NCBI GenBank assembly: GCA_947494325.1
Contig: CANLUS010000004.1
Span: forward strand, 124,001-188,000
Length of the DNA stretch: 64,000 bases
Reading direction: 5' to 3'
From: an uncultured Flavobacteriaceae bacterium
GTDB taxonomy: Bacteria; Bacteroidota; Bacteroidia; Flavobacteriales; Flavobacteriaceae
Position numbers and translations under genes: made by a program. Below the pieces are notes generated by a model. It saw only the letters and a program-made list of their open reading frames with translations. It was not told where the DNA came from and searched no databases. This document shows positions 9,483 through 18,146 of the stretch, in pieces; positions within the stretch are counted from its first letter, which is position 1, and every line of letters begins with the position of its first letter.

Positions 9483-10302
9483 TCTAGATTCTAAGAATCA
9501 AGAATATAACCATCTATCCATCCAATTTAGTTTGGGTGGATTTTCTTTTTGTGTTTTGAATAAAGATGACAAAAAGTTTACGGCACTCTATAATTATAGT
9601 TTTAAGGAAAATTCTTACACGCCACAAACACTCCTTCAAAATATTACAGAAATTTTTGACACGAATGAGTTGTTAAAAGATAAAAAATATCATTCTGTAT
9701 CGGTAAGTCATACTAATAACTTATCATCTTTAGTTCCTAAACCATTGTTCAAAGAAGAGCGTATGTCAGATTATCTTTCGTATAATAACAAAACGCTACG
9801 GCATGATTTCTTTGCATTTGACGATTTGAAAAATCACGAAATGGTCAATGTTTATGTGCCTTTTGTAAATGCCAATAATTTTTTTGTAGACCAATTTGGA
9901 GGTTTCGAATACAAACACTTCTCTACGGTACTTGTTGAGAATTTAGTAGACATTTACAAGTTTAGTCTGGTGCCACATATGTTTGTAAATATTTGTAAAA
10001 GACATTTTGAAATAGTCGTTATCGCCGATAAGAAGTTGCAATTGTACAACACCTTTGATTATAAGACAAAAGAAGATTTCATCTATTATATCTTATTCGT
10101 TGCCGAGCAATTAAACCTCAACCCAGAAGAACTAGAACTACAACTCTTAGGTAATGTAAAAAAAGACGATGAGCTCTATAAAATGGCATTTGGGTATGTA
10201 AGAAATGTAAGTCTCATAGAAAACAGATCTAAATACACCTTTGACTCTTCCTTTACCGAAGATGTGAAGCGTCAGTTCTTTACTTTATTGCATCAGTACT
10301 AA
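9430..10302 (+). CDS. DUF3822 family protein
   Basis: 290 residues. The N-terminal 'HLSIQFSLGGFSFCVLN' and the 'LYNTFDYKTKEDFIYYILFVAEQLNLNPEE' region are typical of DUF3822, a Bacteroidetes family with an actin/ASKHA-like look that is commonly encoded directly before rsmD. Three possible starts exist: ATG 9430 or ATG 9451 (both overlapping the previous gene) or a later one; I keep the longest. The stop overlaps the rsmD start as TAATG, arguing for coupling with the rRNA methylase. Function unknown. Confidence 0.85.
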   Translation: MVTGQYFMIQEKLKIKSNLDSKNQEYNHLSIQFSLGGFSFCVLNKDDKKFTALYNYSFKENSYTPQTLLQNITEIFDTNELLKDKKYHSVSVSHTNNLSSLVPKPLFKEERMSDYLSYNNKTLRHDFFAFDDLKNHEMVNVYVPFVNANNFFVDQFGGFEYKHFSTVLVENLVDIYKFSLVPHMFVNICKRHFEIVVIADKKLQLYNTFDYKTKEDFIYYILFVAEQLNLNPEELELQLLGNVKKDDELYKMAFGYVRNVSLIENRSKYTFDSSFTEDVKRQFFTLLHQY

Positions 10303-10838
10303 TGCGCATTGTCTCTGGTAAATATAAAAGTCGTCGTATCAATGCACCCAAAAATCTTCCGACGCGACCTACCACAGATATTGCCAAAGAAGCACTTTTC
10401 AATGTGCTCAACAATCATTATTATTTCGAAGATATCAGTTTACTCGATTTATTTGCTGGTATTGGCAGTATAAGCTTTGAATTCGCATCTCGCGGAACAG
10501 AGCATATTATGAGTGTTGATAAACATTATGGATGCGTAAAGTTTATAGAAGCTACAGCGAAAGTCTTAGATGCCAAAATTGATGTGATTAAAAGTGACGT
10601 CTTTAAATTTTTAGAGAATAGCAATCTCAATGTCGATATTATTTTTGCAGACCCGCCTTATGATTTTAGCGATGCACAATTTTTAAATATCTCTACACTT
10701 GTATTTGAGCGCAACTTGCTCAAGGAGAATGGCTTGTTAATTATCGAACATTCCAAACATACAGACCTTTCTAACAATCCTCACTTTACATACTTAAAAA
10801 AGTACGGAGGTAGTGTATTTAGTTTTTTCGAACTATAA
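10302..10838 (+). CDS. rsmD: 16S rRNA (guanine966-N2)-methyltransferase RsmD
   Basis: 178 residues. Opens with 'MRIVSGKYKSRRINAP', contains the SAM-binding 'LLDLFAGIGSISFEFASRG' and the N-methyltransferase motif 'FADPPYDF' ([ND]PPY type). Length and motif order fit RsmD, which methylates G966 of 16S rRNA in assembled 30S particles. It is coupled to the DUF3822 gene. Confidence 0.95.
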   Translation: MRIVSGKYKSRRINAPKNLPTRPTTDIAKEALFNVLNNHYYFEDISLLDLFAGIGSISFEFASRGTEHIMSVDKHYGCVKFIEATAKVLDAKIDVIKSDVFKFLENSNLNVDIIFADPPYDFSDAQFLNISTLVFERNLLKENGLLIIEHSKHTDLSNNPHFTYLKKYGGSVFSFFEL

Positions 10839-10915
10839 TTAATGTTAAAATTTACTGCAATTCTCTAATTAGTAGTAAATTAGTTTCAACTATCTAATTT
10901 AACAAAACCTCTATT

Positions 10916-12829
10916 ATGAAAAACTTAATGATATGTATACTTGTTTTGGCAAGTATCATGGCTTGTAAAAAAGAAAAACCTATCGACGAAAAGCAAGAAC
11001 TGGTTGAGAATCTCAAATCATATACCATTGAACAGATGATGGATAATGAAGCCATTGGTGGTGGTAGTTTTTCACCAGATAAATCCAAATTACTTGTATC
11101 TAGTAATCGATCTGGAATTTACAATATGTATACTGTACCAACCGAAGGTGGCGATTTTACACCTTTAACGGCGTCAGACAGTGCCTCAATTTTTGGGATT
11201 TCCTATTTCCCTAATGATGAGCGTATGTTGTTTCGCATGGACAACAACGGTGATGAAATATATCATATTTATATGAGAGATACCACCGGAACTTTTAAAG
11301 AATTGACTCCAGATAAAGGGGCACGTGCTTCGTTTTATGGATGGGCTCATGATGGCAATAGTTTTTATTATGGATATACCAAACGAAACCCTCGATTCAC
11401 AGATATTTATGAAATGGATCTCAATACGCTAACTGCTAAAATGATCTATCAAAATGATGAAGCTTATGGATTTGGTGGGATCTCGAGAGATAAAAAATAT
11501 ATGGCGCTTAGCAAGGCGATAACGACTAACGATAGTGATCTATTTGTCTATAATTTTGATGACAAGTCACTTACCAAAGTAAATGAAAATCAATCGGCAA
11601 ATTCGGCATCAGATTTTACTCCTGATAGTCAGTCATTGTTATATACTACTGATGAAGGAAGTGAATTTGGCTACCTCAAAAAATATGATATCGCTACCAA
11701 ATCGTATGAAAAAGTATTAGAAAAAGACTGGGACATTTGGGCTAGTTTTTTTACTCATGATGGTAAAAAACGGATTACCTTGGTGAATAACGATGCGAAA
11801 ACCGATGTAGAAGTTATAGATGTAGCAACAGGAGACAGTGTCGACTTTCCAAGCTTTGAAACAGGCGATGTGAGCAATATTAGCTTTTCTCGAGACGGAA
11901 CCAAAGCTCGTTTTTATGTATCTGGATCAAATACACCTTCTAATTTATATTCATACGATGTAGAAAGTAAAACACCTACAAAGTTATCCGATGTCTTAAA
12001 TAAAGATATCAATCCGGCTGATATGGTAACTGCGAAAGTAGTACGATATAAATCTTTTGACGGTCTTGAAATACCAGCTATTTATTATGCACCGCATCAA
12101 GCGTCAGCAGCAAATAAAGTACCAGCATTGGTTTGGGTACATGGTGGCCCTGGAGGTCAGTCTCGACAAAACTTTTCATCGTTGATTCAATATTTAGTAA
12201 ATCATGGCTATGCTATTTTAGCGGTAAACAATCGTGGTAGTAGTGGCTATGGTAAAACTTTTTATCAGATGGATGATCAAAATCATGGAGAAAAAGATTT
12301 ACAAGACTGTGTTGAAGGTAAAAATTGGTTAGCTGAACAACCCGAGATTAATGCAGAGCGTATAGGTATTATTGGTGGATCCTACGGAGGATATATGACC
12401 ATGGCTGCACTCACTTTTAAACCGGAAGAGTTTGATGTTGGTGTAAATATATTTGGTGTTACAAACTGGTTACGTACCCTTAAAAGTATTCCGCCTTGGT
12501 GGGAATCTTTTAAAGATGCTTTATATAAAGAAATGGGCGATCCTGCTAAAGATTCTGTGCGTTTACATAGAATTTCTCCGCTGTTCCATACAGAAAAAGT
12601 AACCAAACCTTTAATGGTGTTACAAGGAGCAAAAGACCCTAGAGTATTACAAGTTGAATCTGACGAAATTGTTGCTGGTGTTAAAAAGAATGGTGTGCCA
12701 GTAGAATATGTGCTCTTTGAAGATGAGGGTCATGGCTTCGTTAAAAAAGAAAATCAAATAGAAGCCTACGGGAAAATTCTTCAGTTTTTAGATAAATATT
12801 TGGCGTATGAGGAACCTGTAAAAGAATAA
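10916..12829 (+). CDS. S9 family prolyl oligopeptidase-type lipoprotein peptidase
   Basis: 637 residues. The N-terminus 'LVLASIMACKKE' carries a lipobox-like Cys17, so it is probably a lipoprotein. A WD40-like beta-propeller (about residues 40-350) precedes the alpha/beta hydrolase domain with 'GGSYGGYMT' (nucleophile Ser489), 'LQGAKDPRV' (Asp) and 'DEGHGF' (His). 'VHGGPGGQSRQNF' supplies the oxyanion region. Expected to cleave oligopeptides after Pro or Ala or to act as an acylaminoacyl peptidase. It stands alone between the rsmD operon and a strong terminator. Confidence 0.94.
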   Translation: MKNLMICILVLASIMACKKEKPIDEKQELVENLKSYTIEQMMDNEAIGGGSFSPDKSKLLVSSNRSGIYNMYTVPTEGGDFTPLTASDSASIFGISYFPNDERMLFRMDNNGDEIYHIYMRDTTGTFKELTPDKGARASFYGWAHDGNSFYYGYTKRNPRFTDIYEMDLNTLTAKMIYQNDEAYGFGGISRDKKYMALSKAITTNDSDLFVYNFDDKSLTKVNENQSANSASDFTPDSQSLLYTTDEGSEFGYLKKYDIATKSYEKVLEKDWDIWASFFTHDGKKRITLVNNDAKTDVEVIDVATGDSVDFPSFETGDVSNISFSRDGTKARFYVSGSNTPSNLYSYDVESKTPTKLSDVLNKDINPADMVTAKVVRYKSFDGLEIPAIYYAPHQASAANKVPALVWVHGGPGGQSRQNFSSLIQYLVNHGYAILAVNNRGSSGYGKTFYQMDDQNHGEKDLQDCVEGKNWLAEQPEINAERIGIIGGSYGGYMTMAALTFKPEEFDVGVNIFGVTNWLRTLKSIPPWWESFKDALYKEMGDPAKDSVRLHRISPLFHTEKVTKPLMVLQGAKDPRVLQVESDEIVAGVKKNGVPVEYVLFEDEGHGFVKKENQIEAYGKILQFLDKYLAYEEPVKE

Positions 12830-12850
12830 AAAAAATGACAGTTGATAAAA

Positions 12851-12881
12851 GTCGCATATTAAGAAATATGCGACTTTTTTT
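12851..12881 (+). terminator. Rho-independent terminator after the S9 peptidase
   Basis: The arms GTCGCATATT and AATATGCGAC form a stem around a short A/G loop and run straight into a T tract at 12875-12881. It lies 21 bases past the peptidase stop, and before the convergent glycosyltransferase, so it may serve both strands. Confidence 0.9.
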
Positions 12882-12904
12882 ATCGATTTGCATTTATACA
12901 GAAG

Positions 12905-14392
12905 TTAATCAAAAACATGATCTTCGTAGTCTGCCCACCATTGTTCGATATCGACCTTAGGCTTTCTACAAATATATAATGGAATGCCTACTTCTTCTCC
13001 TATGGCATATTTATGTTGGATTATTTTCACTAAGGTTACCTCTTCGAAAACATACGCAACTGATTCCTTTTCATTTCCTAAACTTATCCAAGTTGTGGCA
13101 TTTTTATTTTGATATCCCCATGACCAAAAGCTTCCGTGTCTGCTAATCGGGTTGGGTAAACCATATTTTTTTCCAAGAATCTTTAAGGCACCAGCTTCGC
13201 CATAGTTCTCTGCCCATAATAATGTGGTATTTCTTTCTTTTTCAGACAATGATTTATAAACACTATCAACCAATTTCACCTGTTCTTCCCAACCAAACAT
13301 ATCAGCATAATCACCTGTTAAAATAACTCTTCCATTATCTTCTTCCTTATCCATATAACTCACATATTGTTCAATAGGTAATATAGGTGTTAGTTCAGGT
13401 ATAAACGGTATCGATGGTAGTAATACAATCGCACATATCGCATATAGTAGCTTTGGTCTTTTCTTTAATAAAGAGCTGATCTTTACAGCGCCTCCAGCGA
13501 ATAAAACAGGATAAATTGCAAAAACATAATACGCTTTTGAGCTCAGCAACCACATCGCACCAAACGTGACGATTGTTGCGATACCTAAGGCACGATATTT
13601 CTTTAGGTTTTTATCGAACAGAAACGCAAAAATTCCAAAGAGACTGACGATTAATGTAAATGGAAAATTGAGCTGTTCTATCATGAAATCAAAAGGACCA
13701 ACCTCATCTAACTGACTATCATTTAACTCCTGTAAATGTCTGATCAACGGAAAATCGTGCTGCGCTTGCCAAACAACATTTGGTAAGAAAATCAGGAGTG
13801 AAATAAAAGCAGAAATATAAAGCCATTTATCTTTAAAAAGCGCCCCACTTTTGTAGAAAAACAATCCAATAAAAAGACCGAATGCCCAAACCAAAATGGT
13901 GTACTTGGTTAAAAGGCCCAGACCCAAGGTAATTCCTAGAAAAATAAGATAGTTTTTCTTCTCTGAATTGATAAATTTAATCAAGAAATAAAAACCTAAG
14001 GTCCAAAATAACTGATCGAAAGCGACGGGTTGAAATAAGGTATGGTTTCGATAAAACGGAAGAAAAGCGAGTATACAAATACCGGCTAATAAAATGGCTT
14101 TTGACTTCCCTCCTAACTCCTTGGCGATCATACAGCACACTATTAAAATGGCAATGCCAGCTATCGTTGGAAACAATCTGGTACCCCATAATGAATAATC
14201 AAAAAATAAGCCCGCTAGCTTTCCAATAAAACCAATAAATGGAGGAAATTCCATAAAACCCCAAGCTAAATGCTCACTTACTGATAAATGCAACAATTCA
14301 TCGCGATGAAAGCCATAATTACTATTCGCAATGGCATGAACAATAAACTTACATCCCGCTAAAATTAAAAGTATCGGTAGGTATTTTTTCAT
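12905..14392 (-). CDS. GT39/ArnT-like membrane glycosyltransferase
   Basis: 495 residues, strongly hydrophobic with about ten membrane helices. The first extracytoplasmic loop has 'GFHRDELLHLSVSEHL', with the acidic pair expected in polyprenyl-phosphate-sugar dependent mannosyl/aminoarabinose transferases (PMT/GT39/GT83). The C-terminal soluble tail is periplasmic by analogy. It likely transfers a sugar from a lipid carrier to a protein or lipid. It is the last gene of a long minus-strand set, 3 bases after the LytTR regulator, which may control it. Confidence 0.85.
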   Translation of the reverse strand: MKKYLPILLILAGCKFIVHAIANSNYGFHRDELLHLSVSEHLAWGFMEFPPFIGFIGKLAGLFFDYSLWGTRLFPTIAGIAILIVCCMIAKELGGKSKAILLAGICILAFLPFYRNHTLFQPVAFDQLFWTLGFYFLIKFINSEKKNYLIFLGITLGLGLLTKYTILVWAFGLFIGLFFYKSGALFKDKWLYISAFISLLIFLPNVVWQAQHDFPLIRHLQELNDSQLDEVGPFDFMIEQLNFPFTLIVSLFGIFAFLFDKNLKKYRALGIATIVTFGAMWLLSSKAYYVFAIYPVLFAGGAVKISSLLKKRPKLLYAICAIVLLPSIPFIPELTPILPIEQYVSYMDKEEDNGRVILTGDYADMFGWEEQVKLVDSVYKSLSEKERNTTLLWAENYGEAGALKILGKKYGLPNPISRHGSFWSWGYQNKNATTWISLGNEKESVAYVFEEVTLVKIIQHKYAIGEEVGIPLYICRKPKVDIEQWWADYEDHVFD

Positions 14393-14395
14393 CGA

Positions 14396-15151
14396 CTATT
14401 CTAACCAGTCTTTAAAATCACGTACGCGCTCACGACTTACAATCACGTCATGTTCCTTAAACGTATTCAACTTTATTTGTAAACGAGAATTGGTATAAGA
14501 AACCATATCTTTAATGGCATTGATATTCACATAAAATTTGCGACTTACTCGAAAGAAAGTTTCGGGAGCTAATTCTTTTTCAAGCTCTTCTAAAGTCATA
14601 TCAATCAAGTAATCACGATTTTCATTAGTATGTATATAGGTACCTTTATTTTCACTAAAAAAGCACTCTATTGCATCGACAGGAATCATTTTAAGGTGCT
14701 GCCCTACTTTTACAGTAAAACGTCTTTTGTATTCGCGCTCAAGCGGATTTGATAGTAGTTTTTTAATATCATCAAAATCGACCGACACTCCTTGCTTTTC
14801 GGGAATGCGTTCTTTGAACTTCGCCACGGCAACTTCTAAATCTTCACTATCAATAGGTTTTAATAAATAATCAATACTGTTTAATTTAAAAGCTTGCAAG
14901 GCATACTCATCATAGGCCGTTGTAAAAATAATGGCACTTTTAACATCGATGTTTTCGAAAATCTCAAAAGACAAACCATCGGATAGCTGAATATCTAAAA
15001 AGATCAGATCGGGATGTTCATTTTTTTTAAACCATGCTAATGATTCTTCAACTGAATGCAACATCGCATTCACTTTCATATCCAAGCTTTCTAACATTCT
15101 ATTCAAACGTCTAGCCGCTGGTTTTTCGTCTTCTATAATTAGTATATTCAT
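14396..15151 (-). CDS. LytTR-family response regulator
   Basis: 251 residues. The receiver opens 'MNILIIEDEKPAARR', with phospho-acceptor Asp53 in 'LIFLDIQ' and the conserved Lys in 'YLLKPID'. The C-terminal LytTR DNA-binding domain has 'FFSENKGTYIHT', 'FFRVSRKFYVNINAI' and ends near 'VSRERVRDFKDWLE'. The cognate kinase is very likely the LytS-type 2TM fusion at 18147-19514 in the same set. It starts on the stop of the DUF2306 gene (shared base), so it is translationally coupled. Confidence 0.95.
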   Translation of the reverse strand: MNILIIEDEKPAARRLNRMLESLDMKVNAMLHSVEESLAWFKKNEHPDLIFLDIQLSDGLSFEIFENIDVKSAIIFTTAYDEYALQAFKLNSIDYLLKPIDSEDLEVAVAKFKERIPEKQGVSVDFDDIKKLLSNPLEREYKRRFTVKVGQHLKMIPVDAIECFFSENKGTYIHTNENRDYLIDMTLEELEKELAPETFFRVSRKFYVNINAIKDMVSYTNSRLQIKLNTFKEHDVIVSRERVRDFKDWLE

Positions 15152-15621
15152 TATCTTAAATTCATTTTTTTTGCTTGCTTATTAATAATTCTACTTCCAA
15201 TAAAGGTGGTAATCAAGGTTGCAAGTGCTACTGCCCACCAAAATTGCTGCATATTTTTCACAAAACGGGTGCCTATTTCGGCCCAAAAAGCACAATACAG
15301 TCCTACAACCGACCAACTCATAAAATAAAAATGATAGCCGAACCATTTCTTTTGTTTTCTAATAGCGGGAATAATTCCACCAAGTACAGTTGCTAAACTA
15401 ATAATTGCGAAAAAGTGAAACAAACTAAAACCACCAAAATTTACAACAAAAAAAGAACTTATATTCAACAATAGCATTGAAGCTACATAAACATATCCTA
15501 TTCGTTTGTGAAATAAAGTTCCTTTTACATTAAACACCACCACTAAACCCGTAATCATTGCAATTAAAGCAAAAATTGTATGTACGAGCCCAATGGTACT
15601 ATGAATAATATTGTCAAACAT
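15151..15621 (-). CDS. DUF2306-like small membrane protein
   Basis: 156 residues from the ATG at 15621, which overlaps the amidohydrolase stop as TAATG; a longer start at 15651 would overlap it by 31 bases and adds only charged residues. Four to five hydrophobic helices, with 'TLFHKRIGYVYVASML' and 'HFFAIISL' typical of the DUF2306 group whose conserved histidines suggest haem or metal binding. Function unknown. Co-transcribed with the two-component genes. Confidence 0.78.
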   Translation of the reverse strand: MFDNIIHSTIGLVHTIFALIAMITGLVVVFNVKGTLFHKRIGYVYVASMLLLNISSFFVVNFGGFSLFHFFAIISLATVLGGIIPAIRKQKKWFGYHFYFMSWSVVGLYCAFWAEIGTRFVKNMQQFWWAVALATLITTFIGSRIINKQAKKMNLR

Positions 15622-16751
15622 TATCGAGCTACTTTTTTTCCCGTTTTCCAAATGGTATGAATTTGACTAATCGCTTTGATATCCTCTAACGGATTACCAT
15701 CTATCAGCACCATATTGGCCGTATATCCTTTTTTGATATACCCTTGTTTTGACAATGAAAAAGCCTTGGCTATTGAACTCGTAGCGCTTTTCAAAACTTC
15801 AATTTCTGGAAGGCCTGCCGCTACTAATAATTCGAGTTCTTTATATAAATCTGTTCCATAATTAATTTGGGCATTGGGAGGATCGGTTCCTGCTAAAATT
15901 GGTACACCCGCATCGTAGAGTTTTTTTACTTCTGCTTTTAATTCTTCATCTGTCAAAACAGCACCTTCAGGACTGTTCTTTCGTATCATTTTTAATACTT
16001 TCACCGATGTGAGCAAGGTAGGAATTACAAAAAAGGAATTGTTCTTCGTAAGCGTTGCTAATTGCTCTTGTGATAATTTTTTATCCCACCAGATATGTAC
16101 CAAACCATTAGCCTTATTTTGCAATACTTTATAGGCATCATTTACTTTCGAAATATGCACCACGGCAATTTTATGATGTGCATGAGTTTCATTTATTAGT
16201 GCTTTCACTGTTTCATGGCTCAAGGTTTTTTTCCATGGTTCAACGATAATCTTTATATAATCGGCACCTCCATTGATACGAGTTTGAACAAATTCTTTAG
16301 CTTCTTCGGGTGTCGTCAAGGTAGGTGATGGAAATCCGAATTGTGTACCATGCCCTTCAGGAGCTGTGGCTGCTGCGCCTGCAACATAATAATTCGAATA
16401 ATTAGTTGAATCATTATATTGTTTCATCATTTGCTGCATCATTTCTACTCCATGCATATCAAATATATTGAGAACGCCTGCTTTGGCTGCTTCTTTGAGA
16501 GAAAGTATAGACCAAGCATGCACATGTGCATTGCTGAGTGCAGGTATTAAAGTTTTACCATTACCATCAATAACGGTGTACTTCTCTTTAATTTTTGGTG
16601 TGACCATAGACACGAGGCCATCTTCAATAAGTACAGAGGTTTTTTCATGTACCTTTTCTCCATCAAATAGACGCACGTCCTTAATAATAAAACTATCCTG
16701 TGCATGTAGAATTGTAGAAAAAAGCAAGAAAAATATAAGACTCTTTTTCAT
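15621..16751 (-). CDS. Exported amidohydrolase family protein
   Basis: 376 residues with a clear Sec signal ('MKKSLIFFLLFSTILHAQ'). Metal-dependent hydrolase of the imidazolonepropionase/prolidase-like branch: 'ALSNAHVHAWS' gives the first HxH metal pair, 'DYIKIIVEP' the likely bridging Lys, 'VVHISK' and 'GLVHIWW' further His ligands, and 'ILAGTDPPN' the catalytic Asp. Expected periplasmic hydrolysis of a cyclic amide or dipeptide. It overlaps the 2TM gene upstream by 4 bases, so it belongs to the same transcript as the kinase. Confidence 0.9.
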   Translation of the reverse strand: MKKSLIFFLLFSTILHAQDSFIIKDVRLFDGEKVHEKTSVLIEDGLVSMVTPKIKEKYTVIDGNGKTLIPALSNAHVHAWSILSLKEAAKAGVLNIFDMHGVEMMQQMMKQYNDSTNYSNYYVAGAAATAPEGHGTQFGFPSPTLTTPEEAKEFVQTRINGGADYIKIIVEPWKKTLSHETVKALINETHAHHKIAVVHISKVNDAYKVLQNKANGLVHIWWDKKLSQEQLATLTKNNSFFVIPTLLTSVKVLKMIRKNSPEGAVLTDEELKAEVKKLYDAGVPILAGTDPPNAQINYGTDLYKELELLVAAGLPEIEVLKSATSSIAKAFSLSKQGYIKKGYTANMVLIDGNPLEDIKAISQIHTIWKTGKKVAR

Positions 16752-17092
16752 CTAGTTAGTGATTTATAATCATCCTCTTCTTTTTCGATCAATTCTTTTA
16801 TTTTACGTTCTTCCCATCCTTTACCGATCACAAAAGAAAAAACATCGAACACGACAATACCGTGAATCACCAATCCAACACCCCAAGGTACCCAGGTAAA
16901 AAAGGTAGAGGTATCCCAAAACGCTTCCATGAATGATTCTCCATCGGCCATATTACGAATCACTCCAGAAATGGTAATAAATCCGTTCACTGCTAAAAAC
17001 ACAACCAAATGCCAGTAAAATCCTTTAATCGCATCTACTCTCTTTTTTGCTCTGAGGTAGCTATCTTCTTTTGAATAATCTTTCTTTTCCAT
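16748..17092 (-). CDS. 2TM domain protein A
   Basis: 114 residues. The 2TM domain has an N-terminal amphipathic 'YLRAKKRVDAIKGFYWHLVVF' helix leading into the first membrane segment, a polar hairpin with 'FFTWVPWGVGLVIHG', a second segment, and the signature 'GWEERKIKELIEKEED'. Its tail ends 'KSLTR', unlike the WE-ending relatives. It is the first of four separate 2TM genes behind the kinase when counted from the amidohydrolase side. Molecular role unknown; the family also occurs fused to kinases and LytTR domains. Confidence 0.9.
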   Translation of the reverse strand: MEKKDYSKEDSYLRAKKRVDAIKGFYWHLVVFLAVNGFITISGVIRNMADGESFMEAFWDTSTFFTWVPWGVGLVIHGIVVFDVFSFVIGKGWEERKIKELIEKEEDDYKSLTR

Positions 17093-17103
17093 ACCTTATA
17101 CGT

Positions 17104-17466
17104 TTATTCCCAGTTCATCGAACTATTCTTACGATCTTTTTCTAAAAGTTCTTTTATTTTTCTGTCTTCCCAATTTTTTCCCATGAACAACGATGGTGCA
17201 TCCAACACTACAATTCCGTGAATGAGAAGGCCAATACCCCAGGGCGCCCAATTAAAAAATGTTTGTAAATTCCATATAGCATCGATAAATGACAATCCGT
17301 CACGTAGGGCATGCACTGCATGAACCGATGTAATGATCATATTAATACATAGATACACTACCAAGTGACGGTAAAATCCTTTAATACGTTCTACTTTCTT
17401 CTTCGCCCTCGCATAATGTTCTTCGTTATAATGTATCGTGTTCATATCTAAATATTTTATTCCCAC
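17104..17466 (-). CDS. 2TM domain protein B
   Basis: 120 residues, close paralogue of protein A: 'ARAKKKVERIKGFYRHLVVYL', 'FFNWAPWGIGLLIHGIVVLDA', then 'NWEDRKIKELLEKDR' and an extreme C-terminus 'NWE'. The true start may be the second Met ('MNTIHYNEEHYARAKKKV'), which would avoid the 10-base overlap with the next gene upstream. Inner membrane, unknown role. Confidence 0.88.
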   Translation of the reverse strand: MGIKYLDMNTIHYNEEHYARAKKKVERIKGFYRHLVVYLCINMIITSVHAVHALRDGLSFIDAIWNLQTFFNWAPWGIGLLIHGIVVLDAPSLFMGKNWEDRKIKELLEKDRKNSSMNWE

Positions 17467-17810
17467 TGCGTGGATTGTTGTTTTTGCTCTTCCTCTTCCA
17501 TCAATTCCTGAATCTTTTTATCTTCCCAATCTTTAAAAGGCATAATCTTCGAACGGTAGGCATAAAGACCATGTGACAACACAACGGCGCTCCATATAAA
17601 AGGTATTAAGTTGATGTTGACATGAATCCAATATAAAAATTCAGAATCTTTAACCTCAGTATTTGAAAGTATAAAGTCTACAATTGTCTGTTTAAATACC
17701 AGTAGCACAATTACAAAGCCGATATAGACAGCCGCATGCTGAAAAAACTCTTTTAGCTCTTTTACATGTTTTACAGCTCGCTCATATTTTTGATATCTTT
17801 CTGTTTCCAT
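17457..17810 (-). CDS. 2TM domain protein C (divergent)
   Basis: 117 residues. It keeps the architecture 'YERAVKHVKELKEFFQHAAVYIG', two membrane segments, 'VVLSHGLYAYR' and 'DWEDKKIQELMEEEE', but the loop between helices is longer and lacks the Trp-Gly pair of the others. It also ends in 'QWE'. The most diverged of the four small copies. Role unknown. Confidence 0.85.
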   Translation of the reverse strand: METERYQKYERAVKHVKELKEFFQHAAVYIGFVIVLLVFKQTIVDFILSNTEVKDSEFLYWIHVNINLIPFIWSAVVLSHGLYAYRSKIMPFKDWEDKKIQELMEEEEQKQQSTQWE

Positions 17811-17820
17811 GGCGCTAAAA

Positions 17821-18144
17821 TTACTCCCAGTTTTGGGTTTTTGTTATTCCACGTTCTTGCTCCTGGCCATTTTCCATATATTCTCTAATCTTACGTTCTT
17901 CCCAATCTTTGTTAAAAATCGGGCTCCATCCAAAGGCTTTAGCGGCGTGAAAGGCAAGGCCAATCCCCCATCCTAAAGCTGGCCATAAAAACCACATATA
18001 ATGAAAACCATTCGTATAATAATTAATCACTGCTAAACCTGCGATGACTACGATGTAGGAAGTTAAATTTGAATAAAACTTTTTTAGCTCCTCTACTTTT
18101 TCTTTCGCTCTCAAATATTTGCTTTCTTTATCAAAATTTTCCAT
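17821..18144 (-). CDS. 2TM domain protein D
   Basis: 107 residues. 'YLRAKEKVEELKKFYSNLTSY', membrane segment, 'MWFLWPALGWGIGLAFHAAKAFGWSP', then 'DWEERKIREYMENGQEQ' and C-terminal 'NWE'. It is the closest of the four to the 2TM domain at the end of the kinase, which directly precedes it with 2 bases between them; this suggests it arose by duplication of the kinase tail, or the reverse. Confidence 0.9.
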   Translation of the reverse strand: MENFDKESKYLRAKEKVEELKKFYSNLTSYIVVIAGLAVINYYTNGFHYMWFLWPALGWGIGLAFHAAKAFGWSPIFNKDWEERKIREYMENGQEQERGITKTQNWE

Positions 18145-18146
18145 CT

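Noticed and set aside
10842-10885. Terminator after rsmD
   Set aside because: AATTTACT/AGTAAATT pair but with a 17-base loop, few GC pairs and no T run.
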